A stretch of 36,222 nt of DNA from Eggerthellaceae bacterium UBA5808 (GCA_002417975.1 DIDE01000037.1:1-36222), one strand, 5' to 3'. Numbered from the stretch's first letter, positions 8,009-16,713 are shown. The notes: generated by a model from the sequence alone, not told the origin. A program made the numbers and translations.

Positions 8009-9514
8009 ATGCTTGATTATGTGCTTCCCCGTTATCGCGTGTTGCGCGATAAGGATGAATGTATCCAATGTGGTGTGTGCGAACGCTCCTGCTCAAATGG
8101 TGTTCACCATGTTGACACCGACTTAGGTCGCGTTACGGCAGATCATAGCAAATGTGTTAATTGTCAGCGCTGCGTAGTTATGTGTCCTACGCAAGCGATT
8201 GCAATTTCTAAGTGGCCTCAAGTTGGTAATGGAACCAATAACTGGACGCTCGAAAATATGCAGGATATTGCTAAGCAGGCTCAAACGGGTGCAGTGCTTC
8301 TTGCATCTATGGGCAATCCAAAGCCGTATCCAATTTACTGGGATCATCTGCTGCTTAATGCAAGTCAGGTTACAAATCCTTCGATCGATCCGCTTCGTGA
8401 GCCTATGGAGACGCGTGTATTTTTGGGCAGTCGTCCCAATGTACTTAAGGTCAACGAGCGTGAGCATACGATCAGCCCTAAGATTCCACCGCAAATTAAG
8501 CTTGATGTCCCCGTTATGTTTGGTGCTATGAGCTTTGGTGCAATCTCGCTGAACGCGCAGAAGTCGTTAGCAATGGCTGCAGAAGAGCTTGGTACGTACT
8601 TCAACACGGGTGAGGGTGGTCTTCATAAGGACCTCGAGCGATACGGTAAGAACTGCATCGTTCAGGTTGCATCAGGTCGTTTTGGTGTTGATCCTCATTA
8701 TTTGAATGCAGGTGCAGCGATCGAAATTAAGATCGGCCAAGGTGCTAAGCCTGGTATTGGTGGACACTTGCCGGGAACTAAGGTTAACGAGGAAGTATCG
8801 CGTACCCGTATGATTCCTGAAGGAACTGACGCAATTAGTCCAGCTCCTCATCATGATATTTATTCGATTGAAGATCTGCGTCAGCTGATTTTCTCGATCA
8901 AAGAAGCAACGCGCTATACCAAGCCTGTTGCTGTCAAGATTGCCGCTGTACACAATGTTGCTGCAATTGCGAGTGGCATTGCACGTGCTGGCGCTGACAT
9001 CATTGTCGTTGATGGCTTCCGCGGTGGAACAGGCGCTGCACCTAAGCGTACACGCGATAATGTAGGTATTCCTATCGAGCTTGCTCTTGCCGCCGTCGAT
9101 GCACGCCTTCATGATGAGGGCATTCGCTCGATGGTATCGGTTGTTGCTTCAGGATCGATTCGCTCATCAGCGGATATCGTGCGTGCAATCGCTCTTGGTG
9201 CAGATGCTGTCTATATCGGATCTGCAGCACTGATCGCACTTGGCTGCCACCAGTGTCAGGATTGCGGAAGCGGTAAGTGTAATTGGGGCATTGCAACGCA
9301 GAAGCCTGATTTAACACGTCGCCTTAATCCAGAAATTGGAGCACAGCGTGTGGTCAACCTTATCCGTGGATGGAATCGCGAGATTCAGGAAATGATCGGC
9401 GGTATGGGAATTAATGCAATCGATTCACTGAGAGGCAACCGCTTGATGCTACGCGGGGTTGGCCTTAACGAGAAAGAGCTTGAAATTCTCGGTGTGAAGT
9501 ACGCAGGGGAGTAG
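8009..9514 (+). CDS. Split glutamate synthase, ferredoxin-FMN synthase subunit
   Basis: This is the central catalytic domain, converting 2-oxoglutarate plus ammonia to glutamate with electrons passed to FMN. Residues 1-70 form a dicluster ferredoxin (C18, C21, C24, C28; C49, C52, C55, C59) fused ahead of a GltB central barrel. Family signatures include MFGAMSFGAISLNAQKSLA, NTGEGGLHKDL, GQGAKPGIGGHLPG, ISPAPHHDIYSIEDL, DGFRGGTGAAP and GSAALIALGCHQC. A cysteine group followed by GIATQ (about residues 410-428) corresponds to the 3Fe-4S binding loop. The start follows GGAGAGGAG. The 501-residue size and fused ferredoxin match the archaeal-type enzyme. The ferredoxin domain is the likely entry point for electrons. 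Confidence 0.92.
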   Translation: MLDYVLPRYRVLRDKDECIQCGVCERSCSNGVHHVDTDLGRVTADHSKCVNCQRCVVMCPTQAIAISKWPQVGNGTNNWTLENMQDIAKQAQTGAVLLASMGNPKPYPIYWDHLLLNASQVTNPSIDPLREPMETRVFLGSRPNVLKVNEREHTISPKIPPQIKLDVPVMFGAMSFGAISLNAQKSLAMAAEELGTYFNTGEGGLHKDLERYGKNCIVQVASGRFGVDPHYLNAGAAIEIKIGQGAKPGIGGHLPGTKVNEEVSRTRMIPEGTDAISPAPHHDIYSIEDLRQLIFSIKEATRYTKPVAVKIAAVHNVAAIASGIARAGADIIVVDGFRGGTGAAPKRTRDNVGIPIELALAAVDARLHDEGIRSMVSVVASGSIRSSADIVRAIALGADAVYIGSAALIALGCHQCQDCGSGKCNWGIATQKPDLTRRLNPEIGAQRVVNLIRGWNREIQEMIGGMGINAIDSLRGNRLMLRGVGLNEKELEILGVKYAGE

Positions 9515-9524
9515 TGATCTGGTC

Positions 9525-9983
9525 ATGAAACGAATCTATGCGATCGAATCGTGGTGCATCGACTGCAAACGCTGTGAAGTTGCGTGTCGGACTGCTCATT
9601 CGAAAAGTAAAGATCCTGTCAAAGCATATAAGGTTGAACACGTGCCTGGTGCGCGTATTCATGTTGAGGGCGATCAGCATGTGTCGATCGCAGTGAATTG
9701 TCGTCAGTGTCCTAAACCTGCCTGTGTTGATGCGTGCATATCAGGTGCGATGCAACGTGATCCTGAGACGGGAATTATAACGAGCGATCCAGAGCGCTGT
9801 GTTGGATGCCGCACGTGCGTGTCGGAGTGTCCGTTTGGTTGCATCCATGTTGAGTCAGTTGCGCTGAAGTGCGATCTGTGTGGCGATGGCCATGGCGAAC
9901 CAGGGGAGCCAGCTTGTGTTGCCGCATGCCCCAATCGCGCACTGATCTATGTCGAAAGCGAGGGATGCCATCATGGCGAATGA
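9525..9983 (+). CDS. Four-cluster 4Fe-4S ferredoxin (HycB/DmsB-like) of the glutamate synthase operon
   Basis: This is a 152-residue electron carrier with sixteen cysteines in four groups: CIDCKRCEVAC, CRQCPKPACVDAC, CVGCRTCVSEC, and CDLC with a spaced CVAAC. The pattern is that of DmsB/HycB-type electron-transfer subunits, which hold four 4Fe-4S clusters. It has no signal peptide or membrane anchor, so it should be cytosolic. It sits between the synthase and the flavoprotein reductase and overlaps the latter by 11 nt. The inferred role is to relay electrons from the reductase, or another donor, to the ferredoxin domain of the synthase. The ribosome site is weak, suggesting translational coupling to the gene before. 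Confidence 0.88.
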   Translation: MKRIYAIESWCIDCKRCEVACRTAHSKSKDPVKAYKVEHVPGARIHVEGDQHVSIAVNCRQCPKPACVDACISGAMQRDPETGIITSDPERCVGCRTCVSECPFGCIHVESVALKCDLCGDGHGEPGEPACVAACPNRALIYVESEGCHHGE

Positions 9984-11337
9984 ACATGCTGACTATCTGA
10001 TCTTGGGCAATTCTGCAGCAGCGATTTCTGCTGTCGAATCGATTCGCGCTGCAGATACAACCGGATCGATTGTAATGGTTTCTCCAGAGCCGTACTGCGT
10101 CTATGGTCGTCCTCTTATTTCGTATTTGCTCGAAGGCAAAACTGATGAAGCACATCTTGACTATCGTCCAGAGAGCTTTTATCAGGATAATGACGTTACA
10201 ACTCATTTTGGGCAGGGATGCGCAGCTGCTGCGTTGGATCCTCGTTCCCATAAAGTTACGCTTGAGGATGCAACAGTTCTCTCGTATGGCAAATTACTAG
10301 TAGCTACAGGAAGCGTTCCTTTTGTTCCGCCTATTGATGGCATAAAGGGTGCTGATAACGTATTCACATTCCTGACGCTCGATGATGCAAAATCTGCAGG
10401 AGCTGCAGCAACTGCTGCGACTACTACAGCACATGCAGAAGGGCGTAAGAGTCGCGTAATTGTTATTGGCGGCGGTCTGATTGGACTTAAAGCTGCCGAA
10501 GCCCTACATGCGATTGCAGATGAAGTGGTAGTTCTCGAAATGGCACCCCGTATTTTGCCAGCGGTTCTTGATGACCGCGGTGCAGGAATGCTTGTGGACC
10601 AACTTGCCGCTCGTGGGATCGATGCACGCCCTGGCATTACGACTGATCATTTAGCTGTCGAAGATGGGCATATTGTATCGGCTCACTTGACTGACGATAG
10701 CAATCTTACGTGCGATATGGTTGTTGCCGCAGTGGGCGTACGACCCAACAGTGCGTTGCTTGCTGATGCTTCGGCAACAGTTGAGCGCGGCGTTGTATGC
10801 GATGATCGTATGCAGACGAGCCTTGCGGATATCTATGCCGCAGGTGACGTGACGCAAACCATCGATTCGCTGGATGGCGCTAAACGTCCTCTTGCTCTGT
10901 GGCCTAATGCAGTTGCTCAAGGTAAGGTTGCAGGATCTCAGATGGCTTCTGATCATCATGATGATCGTTTTGAAGGATCATTCGCGGTAAACGCAGTGGA
11001 CTTTTTCGATATATCGTTGCTTACGAGTGGGGTTATTAATCCTGGCCCCGATGATGGCTACGAAGTACATGTGTATGCTCAAGGCGCAACGTATGCAAAA
11101 TTTGTAACCAAGGACGATCGTCTGTATGGCTACATCCTACTCAACCGTCCAGCGGCTGCAGGAATTTATACGGCAGTAATTAAAGATGCAATGCCTGTCT
11201 CGTCGTTTGATGAATCGTTCTTTAAAGAAGAGCCGGACAATCTTGCCTTTTCTGCGCAGGATCGTTGGAATCGACTTCATCGATTCTATCCGACGGAGCT
11301 GAACGCACAAGGCGTAAAGGAGTGTGCTTCGCTATGA
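9973..11337 (+). CDS. FAD/NAD(P)-dependent oxidoreductase of the glutamate synthase operon
   Basis: This 454-residue flavoprotein is of the NADH:rubredoxin/nitrite reductase type. An N-terminal FAD-binding fold (DYLILGNSAAAISAVESIR) uses a GNSAAA loop rather than GxGxxG. A second nucleotide-binding fold follows (VIVIGGGLIGLKAAEAL, about residues 165-185), then the FAD motif DIYAAGDV and a C-terminal domain of about 130 residues. It is not GltD, because the cysteine-rich N-terminal iron-sulfur domain of GltD is absent; the separate ferredoxin gene upstream may supply that function. The ATG at 9973 follows GAGGGA and lies inside the end of the ferredoxin gene. Its likely job is oxidising NAD(P)H to feed the synthase. 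NADH versus NADPH preference cannot be told. Confidence 0.85.
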   Translation: MANEHADYLILGNSAAAISAVESIRAADTTGSIVMVSPEPYCVYGRPLISYLLEGKTDEAHLDYRPESFYQDNDVTTHFGQGCAAAALDPRSHKVTLEDATVLSYGKLLVATGSVPFVPPIDGIKGADNVFTFLTLDDAKSAGAAATAATTTAHAEGRKSRVIVIGGGLIGLKAAEALHAIADEVVVLEMAPRILPAVLDDRGAGMLVDQLAARGIDARPGITTDHLAVEDGHIVSAHLTDDSNLTCDMVVAAVGVRPNSALLADASATVERGVVCDDRMQTSLADIYAAGDVTQTIDSLDGAKRPLALWPNAVAQGKVAGSQMASDHHDDRFEGSFAVNAVDFFDISLLTSGVINPGPDDGYEVHVYAQGATYAKFVTKDDRLYGYILLNRPAAAGIYTAVIKDAMPVSSFDESFFKEEPDNLAFSAQDRWNRLHRFYPTELNAQGVKECASL

Positions 11338-12068
11338 CGCATGACGATACGGTTTCGGTTTCTCTTGGTACGGAACCTTTTAAAGAAGCTAATGAGCGTG
11401 TTCGTGCAGCGCTCGATGAGCATAATACGGTTACATTACGTGATGTGTGCGCACAGCGCTATCTAGGTTGCGCAATGCCTAAAGGGAAGCACCTGCTTGT
11501 TCATGGTACGCCGGGCAATGATATGGCGTGCTATATGGATGGTGGCTCGATCGAGGTATTTGGCAATGCGCAGGACCAGGTTGGCAACACGATGAATGAT
11601 GGTCAAGTTGTCATTCATGGTCGTAGCGGTGACGCAACAGGATATGCGATGCGTGGAGGCCAAATCTTTATCCGTAACGGGTGCGGATGGCGTGTGGGCA
11701 TTCATATGAAGCAGTATCAGACCAAGTGTCCGGCGATTGTTATCGGCGGAGATGCTGGTAATTTCCTCGGCGAATATCTTGCTGGTGGAGTCATTATCCT
11801 GCTCGGTCATGCCGGTGAATATCTTGCAACGGGGATGCATGGTGGCGTGATTTATCTTAAGAACCGCATTGAAGATGATCTAGTATTGGCTGGATTGGTT
11901 CAAGAGCCTGTTGATGACACCGATTGTAAAATCATTGGAAATTTGCTTGGACGCTACAACGGATATTTTGGCGATGAGCTTGAAGCTCCTGTTGATACGT
12001 CAGGCAAGGGATTCTGGCGCTTGCGCCCTGCGTCGTCTCGTCCATATGCGACGATGTATGCTGGCTAG
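11334..12068 (+). CDS. Split glutamate synthase, GXGXG (GltB C-terminal) subunit
   Basis: This 244-residue protein corresponds to the C-terminal beta-helix domain of GltB. That domain is structural and helps couple the glutaminase and synthase centres. The repeated glycine-rich turns typical of the fold are visible: YMDGGSIEVFGNAQDQVG, GQVVIHGRSGDATGYAMRGG, VIGGDAGNFLGEYLAGG and LLGHAGEYLATGMHGG. The open frame extends upstream inside the previous gene. The ATG at 11334 is preferred because it forms an ATGA overlap with that gene's stop and has AAAGGAG upstream. It is the last gene of the operon, and a bidirectional terminator follows. Formylmethanofuran dehydrogenase subunit C shares this fold but is ruled out by context. 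Confidence 0.9.
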   Translation: MTHDDTVSVSLGTEPFKEANERVRAALDEHNTVTLRDVCAQRYLGCAMPKGKHLLVHGTPGNDMACYMDGGSIEVFGNAQDQVGNTMNDGQVVIHGRSGDATGYAMRGGQIFIRNGCGWRVGIHMKQYQTKCPAIVIGGDAGNFLGEYLAGGVIILLGHAGEYLATGMHGGVIYLKNRIEDDLVLAGLVQEPVDDTDCKIIGNLLGRYNGYFGDELEAPVDTSGKGFWRLRPASSRPYATMYAG

Positions 12069-12186
12069 ATGGTACGCTTGCTGAACTGTGTTGGTTGGCA
12101 AGTAAGCTAGCTGTTGGCAAGGTTAATTATTAAATACATAGCTTTATGAGTCATGAAAGCTTATAGAGCTAGCCATTAGGTATAAG

Positions 12187-12220
12187 AATAGGCACCCCAC
12201 TTATAGGTGAGGTGCCTATT
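12187..12220. terminator. Bidirectional terminator between the glutamate synthase operon and the FKBP gene
   Basis: AATAGGCACC (12187-12196) and GGTGCCTATT (12211-12220) form a perfect 10-bp outer stem, with an inner CAC/GTG extension. The flanks are T-rich or A-rich enough to serve both converging operons. Confidence 0.82.
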
Positions 12221-12266
12221 TGTTGTTACAGCTGTAGCACCGAGCGCTATTGAACGCCGCTGAGAA

Positions 12267-12707
12267 CTACTCTTCGGCAGTATTGACGATTTCGACGAGC
12301 GTAATCTCAAAGTTGAGATCTTTGCCAGCCATCTCTGAGTTCAAATCAAAGGTAGCGACGCCATCGGTAATATCGGTAACCATGCAAGGTATTGGCTGAC
12401 CGTTAGGACCCTGAACATAAATCTGTTCTCCAACAGGGAGTTTGTCTCCATTAGGAATATCGGCAACAGGGATCTTCTGAATCAGTTTTTCGTCGCGTTC
12501 TCCGTATGCATCTGCGCACGGAATATGAACATTGCGCGTTTCTCCCTGTTTCATATCAACGACTGCTGCATCAAAGCCAGGGATCATCTGTCCTGCCATG
12601 CAGACGAACTCAATTGGCTCGCCGCGCTTGATTGACGAATCGAATTCTGTACCATCGTCAAGCGTTCCGACGTAGTGGACCTTGACTCGTCTTCCTTTGT
12701 TATCCAT
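12267..12707 (-). CDS. FKBP-type peptidyl-prolyl cis-trans isomerase (SlyD-like)
   Basis: This 146-residue prolyl isomerase and chaperone should act in the cytosol, as no signal peptide is present. The FKBP fold opens with VKVHYVGTLDDGTEFDSS, continues with GQMIPGFDAAVVDMKQGE, and has the inserted-in-flap domain after DAYGERDEKLIQKIP. The end, FDLNSEMAGKDLNFEITLVEI, matches the SlyD pattern but has Ser where many relatives have His. The histidine-rich metal-binding tail of E. coli SlyD is absent, so a nickel role is not supported. The start ATG follows AAAGGAA. It lies 191 nt downstream of the ligase gene on the same strand and shares the terminator with the glutamate synthase operon. Confidence 0.93.
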   Translation of the reverse strand: MDNKGRRVKVHYVGTLDDGTEFDSSIKRGEPIEFVCMAGQMIPGFDAAVVDMKQGETRNVHIPCADAYGERDEKLIQKIPVADIPNGDKLPVGEQIYVQGPNGQPIPCMVTDITDGVATFDLNSEMAGKDLNFEITLVEIVNTAEE

Positions 12708-12898
12708 GAAAAGTTCCTTTCATCTGAGTGAACGGAAGTACTCAATACGATCTGATCATCATACACGTATCTGCTGCAACGACTGATGATGTACACATAG
12801 GGTCGACATAATGAGCATGACTTGCTGCAACTATGATGGGAGTATGCAGCATTATGGAGCAGTGGGCGAATGACTCATGCAGTACAAGTGACGTTCCG

Positions 12899-14239
12899 CT
12901 ATTGGATCGGCGCGTCTTTTTGTGAATCATGCGCTTGTTGTGCAAGCGTTGTTTCATTCTCAATAAGTTTCTTGAGCGGCTCAAGATAGTGACGCTCACT
13001 CTCATCGAGTCCATCTGCAGCTATACGTGCGAGTTCTTTGGCAAGCATGCCAACAGGACGGCCGTATAGCAGGGCCTTATATCCGCGTGCCATCAAATTT
13101 TCTTTTGCGGCTGCAACGTCAGCTCCGCCAACTGGTCCGATTATCTGCTCTAACTGACTGAGTGTCGACTCATTTGCAAAAGCACCCTTGATAAGCGCTG
13201 CATAGGCAATTGAATAGGGAATTGGCATTGCGTCGGCTGGGCGAATTTCGATATACGTCTTTAATCTAACGTCATGAAAGACCATTGAGAGCGCGTGTAT
13301 TGCATCAGCTTTCGTCATTGGCGTCGACGCATAAATATTGCCGAATGTTTGGATGCTCAGATGGTCTCCATCATCATCGTGGGCAACGATTGCTGGTATA
13401 TCAAGTATATGAGTCGCATATGCTTCGAGTGTGTAATCGGGCTCGTATGCTGCAGGGATGGTATCGCAGCGATCGCGGTCACAATAGTGCCAAATCTCAG
13501 TTCGCATCATATGATGAGGACTTGGCTTGCCCTCATACATAGGCGCATTATCAGTAATGAGCGAAAGAAGCGGCACGAGTTGCTGCGCTAATCTGAATTT
13601 TCTTAGGCAGTCGTGAACATTTTCGTAGTCGATGGACACTTGAGTTGACGCTGATCCACGCATCATTCGTGGGCCATAAGAGCTGAGCGATCCAAGATAA
13701 CTATCCATACAGCGATAGCGCTGTTTGGGAATGAGCTCGATTGAATCGGCAGTTTGCTTAGGTCGATAGCCATAAAGAAGCAGTTGCTGATTGTATGGGG
13801 CAATGAGCTCTTGTACGGTTGTATCGAATGCCTCAAAGCAGGCGTTTGCTTGGTCAAGTGACGAAAACGGTCCGGCGGAGAGTTCAAGTTGCGCGCCTGG
13901 CTCAATAGTGATTGATTCCGTGTATCCATTGATTGTGCGTGAGCATCCTAGAATGTCATGATTCTCGTTGTAGTCGGCGCGTACATATCCACGGCGATGT
14001 AATTGCTCTAAAAGAAATTTGATGCCATGCGGCTCAGAATACGTGACTGCTGTTAGGTCATCATGCGCGATGAAGTGCTCAATCTCGATACCGACTCTGC
14101 CGAGGTGAGGGGAGCTTCCTCCCTTGATGAGTGCGACAATCGTTTTGATATTTGCGCTGCGACAGGGTTGGTCGGTGGCGCTATTTGCTACCTCGGATAT
14201 CTCTGATGATGTGGTGCGATGTGTACGAGAAATAGCCAT
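12899..14239 (-). CDS. Glutamate-cysteine ligase family protein (GshA-like)
   Basis: This ATP-dependent gamma-glutamyl ligase resembles the plant/alphaproteobacterial glutamate-cysteine ligase group and actinobacterial EgtA. Signatures are GRVGIEIEHF, YTESITIEPGAQLELSAGPF, MMRGSASTQVSIDYENV, MMRTEIWHYCDRDR and TYIEIRPADAMPIPYSIAYAAL. The ATG at 14239 gives 446 residues. A GTG three codons upstream (14248) is also possible, and neither has a convincing ribosome site. The expected product is gamma-glutamylcysteine. No glutathione synthetase or ergothioneine gene is adjacent, so the end product (gamma-glutamylcysteine itself, glutathione, or another gamma-glutamyl compound) is open. Family assignment is firm; substrate is inferred. 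Confidence 0.82.
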   Translation of the reverse strand: MAISRTHRTTSSEISEVANSATDQPCRSANIKTIVALIKGGSSPHLGRVGIEIEHFIAHDDLTAVTYSEPHGIKFLLEQLHRRGYVRADYNENHDILGCSRTINGYTESITIEPGAQLELSAGPFSSLDQANACFEAFDTTVQELIAPYNQQLLLYGYRPKQTADSIELIPKQRYRCMDSYLGSLSSYGPRMMRGSASTQVSIDYENVHDCLRKFRLAQQLVPLLSLITDNAPMYEGKPSPHHMMRTEIWHYCDRDRCDTIPAAYEPDYTLEAYATHILDIPAIVAHDDDGDHLSIQTFGNIYASTPMTKADAIHALSMVFHDVRLKTYIEIRPADAMPIPYSIAYAALIKGAFANESTLSQLEQIIGPVGGADVAAAKENLMARGYKALLYGRPVGMLAKELARIAADGLDESERHYLEPLKKLIENETTLAQQAHDSQKDAPIQ

Positions 14240-14485
14240 AGAGGACACTTTCGTGAGAAGTTAACCTACGGATTAATCATACCTTATTTATGAAATTCGA
14301 CACATCTATGTAGCCACCCCGTTATTATTTTCAGTTGCCCAATGATTTACTACAATGATTCGGGCATAATGTCTGAACGTATGAGCCAGATGCTTTTAGA
14401 TGTACAAACCGAATGCTTTGGTGTATTGACTGCGGTGCTGTGACATACATATTGAGCGTTGTGATCATGCACTTTGGAAGTTCGG

Positions 14486-14625
14486 TATAATGAATGAACG
14501 TGTGCGATACTGCCTCGATGTAAGCGAGACGGTATCGTTTGCCATATACGAGCGGGTGCTTGAAGAAGTATAACTGAGGCGTGAGCGCCTTGGAAACGTA
14601 GCCGCCGAATGAGGGAAGGTAAAGG
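14486..14625 (+). promoter_or_regulatory. Promoter and structured 5' leader of the dehydratase gene
   Basis: The 377-nt gap (14249-14625) has no gene. A perfect TATAAT at 14486-14491, with a poor -35, would start a leader of about 125 nt. The leader opens with a strong hairpin: CGATACTGCCTCG (14505-14517) against CGAGACGGTATCG (14525-14537), 13 bp with one wobble and one mismatch. A second hairpin, AGGCG-TGAG-CGCCT (14577-14590), is followed by the unpaired-looking GGAAACGTAGCCGCCGAA. The latter block loosely recalls magnesium- or lysine-riboswitch pieces, but the full consensus is not there. The leader ends in GAGGGAAGG, the ribosome site. Confidence 0.45.
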
Positions 14626-16506
14626 TTGCATATCAATAAACGCACTGCTCTCTTGCTTGCCTTTGATATTGTCGCCACCTATGCGGCTTATTTTATTGCG
14701 GCTATTCTCACCGATCTATTGGGTGACATTATCGCGACGCACGAGATATATTTCATGGTTGGTGTTTTGGCGATTATTAACATTGTCATTTTGGCACTCT
14801 TCCATCTTTATAACAATTTGTGGGAATATGCCTCGATTGATGAGGTCATTCAGATTCTTATGGCGTTGAGTTTGAGTACCCTTACGGGCGCCGTATTTCT
14901 GTGGATCCTTGACGTGTGGATTCCTATTCGTATTTACTTTGTTGCCTGGTTCATATTGATATTCCTTGTCGGTGGCGTTCGCATGATTTATCGTGTTATG
15001 CGTCCACGACGCCGCGCTTTAAAGTTGGCTAAGGTAGCCAATCAACCTCGGACACTTATTGTTGGTGCAGGTGAAACGGGCTCGCTCGTTATCGACCGTA
15101 TGGCCACCAAAGATCCTCTGATGCCAGGCATTCCTGTTGTTGCAACTGACGATAATGCAGCAAAACTTGGGCTGCGTATCCATGGCGTAAAGGTTGAGGG
15201 AACAAGCGAAGATATCCTTAAGCTTGTCGAGCTCTACAACATCGAGCAAATTGTTGTTGCTATTCCTTCTGCTACGCTCGATGAGCGTCGTAAGATTTAT
15301 GCAATTTGCACGCGTTCTGAATGCCGTTTGCGTACGTTGCCTAATGTGCGTGAACTTCGCGTTGATGAACTCGATGGAGTTGCGCTACGCGATGTTGACG
15401 TTGCTGACCTTCTTGGTCGTGACGAAGTTGTACTTAACACGCGATCGGTAGCAGGGTATATTTCTGGTAAAACCATTCTTGTTACCGGTGGTGGTGGATC
15501 AATCGGATCAGAGCTGTGCCGTCAGCTTTGTACTGTTGCCCCAAAACGTATCGTTATCTTTGATATGTATGAGAACGATGCCTATCTATTGCGCAAAGAG
15601 CTACTTCCTCAATATGGGGATATCGATCTATGCATTGAAATTGGTAGCGTATGTGACAAGACGCGCCTTAATGATGTGTTCGAAAAATACCATCCAGAAG
15701 TTGTGTTCCATGCAGCTGCTCATAAACATGTGCCGCTCATGGAAGTTTGCCCTCGTGAGGCACTGCATAATAATGTATTCGGAACGCTCAACGTTGTTCG
15801 TGCGGCGGACCATTATAAGGCTGATCGCTTTATCTTTATTTCAACTGATAAGGCTGTTAATCCGACATCGGTTATGGGCGCGACTAAGCGCATGGGCGAA
15901 ATGGTCATGCAATATTATGCCCGTATTTCCAAGACAGTTTTTTCGGCTGTTCGCTTTGGCAATGTACTTGGATCGCACGGTAGTGTTATTCCTATTTTCA
16001 AACATCAAATCGCATGTGGTGGGCCAGTTACGGTAACTCATCCAGATATCGAGCGCTACTTCATGACGATTCCAGAGGCTTCGCGCCTTGTTATTCAAGC
16101 AGGAGGAATGGCTCACGGTGGCGAAATTTTCATCCTTGATATGGGTGAGCCTGTCAAGATTGTCGATCTTGCTAAGAGTCTTATCCAGCTTTCGGGATTG
16201 CGTCCAGATGTCGATATTAAGATCGAGTTTACTGGTTTGCGCAAGGGCGAAAAGATGTACGAAGAGCTGCTGATGGACGAAGAGAATACGGTGCCTACGA
16301 ATAATGCGAGCATCATGATCTCGACTGGCCAGGAAATCAGCTATGACGAGGTAGCGGCAAAGCTCGATGAACTAGAAACCGCTATCGACGGTACTGATAC
16401 GGAAGCAATTCGCATTCTTGAGGAAGCTGTTCCGACTTATTCCTTTACGCCGAACGTGTCGGGCAAGCCAACGACAACAACAAACGAAACACCATCTGCT
16501 GAATAG
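14626..16506 (+). CDS. Membrane-bound nucleotide-sugar 4,6-dehydratase/epimerase (CapD/FlaA1 type)
   Basis: This 626-residue enzyme modifies UDP-linked sugars, typically UDP-GlcNAc 4,6-dehydration, for capsule, glycan or lipid-linked oligosaccharide synthesis. The first ~125 residues form four membrane helices. A Rossmann-like domain follows (RTLIVGAGETGSLVIDRM, about 142-280). The catalytic SDR domain has the nucleotide motif TGGGGSIGSELCRQL (about 288-302). The usual YxxxK is replaced by the family's STDKAVNPTSVMGATKRMGE. Further signatures are AAAHKHVPLMEVCP and FTGLRKGEKMYEELL. The start is TTG at 14626 with GAGGGAAGG 6 nt upstream; no closer ATG is in frame. A Thr/Asn/Pro-rich tail of about 20 residues ends the protein. 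No glycosyltransferases are adjacent, so it appears as an orphan. Confidence 0.9.
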   Translation: MHINKRTALLLAFDIVATYAAYFIAAILTDLLGDIIATHEIYFMVGVLAIINIVILALFHLYNNLWEYASIDEVIQILMALSLSTLTGAVFLWILDVWIPIRIYFVAWFILIFLVGGVRMIYRVMRPRRRALKLAKVANQPRTLIVGAGETGSLVIDRMATKDPLMPGIPVVATDDNAAKLGLRIHGVKVEGTSEDILKLVELYNIEQIVVAIPSATLDERRKIYAICTRSECRLRTLPNVRELRVDELDGVALRDVDVADLLGRDEVVLNTRSVAGYISGKTILVTGGGGSIGSELCRQLCTVAPKRIVIFDMYENDAYLLRKELLPQYGDIDLCIEIGSVCDKTRLNDVFEKYHPEVVFHAAAHKHVPLMEVCPREALHNNVFGTLNVVRAADHYKADRFIFISTDKAVNPTSVMGATKRMGEMVMQYYARISKTVFSAVRFGNVLGSHGSVIPIFKHQIACGGPVTVTHPDIERYFMTIPEASRLVIQAGGMAHGGEIFILDMGEPVKIVDLAKSLIQLSGLRPDVDIKIEFTGLRKGEKMYEELLMDEENTVPTNNASIMISTGQEISYDEVAAKLDELETAIDGTDTEAIRILEEAVPTYSFTPNVSGKPTTTTNETPSAE

Positions 16507-16535
16507 CAAGGTGCTAACAAACTCGTATCTATCCT

Positions 16536-16713
16536 TGAACTAGTTCATAGTGGCGCTAGTGAATGATATAGTATCCGCCGAGAAAAATACCACATAACAT
16601 ATAATAAATTATCGTTTCATTTAGAGTCTAATAGTAATATTCAGCTTTACGAATAATCTTTCTGTCGTATAATAGCGTTTCGAATATAAACGGATGCATA
16701 TGACGGTCAAAGG
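16536..16713 (+). promoter_or_regulatory. Promoter region of the ABC importer with palindromes
   Basis: The 213-nt gap holds a promoter TTTACG (16646-16651), 16-nt spacer, TATAAT (16668-16673), and a ribosome site AAAGG (16709-16713). Upstream are a 12-nt palindrome TGAACTAGTTCA (16536-16547), an AT-rich dyad ATAATAAATTAT near 16600, and TTAGAGTCTAA (about 16621-16631). The last two lie within 70 nt of the -10 and are candidate sites for a metal-responsive repressor of the Fur or DtxR kind. No exact consensus match is seen. Confidence 0.45.

Noticed and set aside
9775..10251. 158-codon minus-strand frame over the ferredoxin-reductase junction
   Set aside because: It is antisense to two clearly assigned genes and has no recognisable motif.
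14540..14625. Canonical lysine, glycine or magnesium riboswitch before the dehydratase gene
   Set aside because: Only fragments resemble these families. The remaining conserved arms are missing and the start codon follows too soon.
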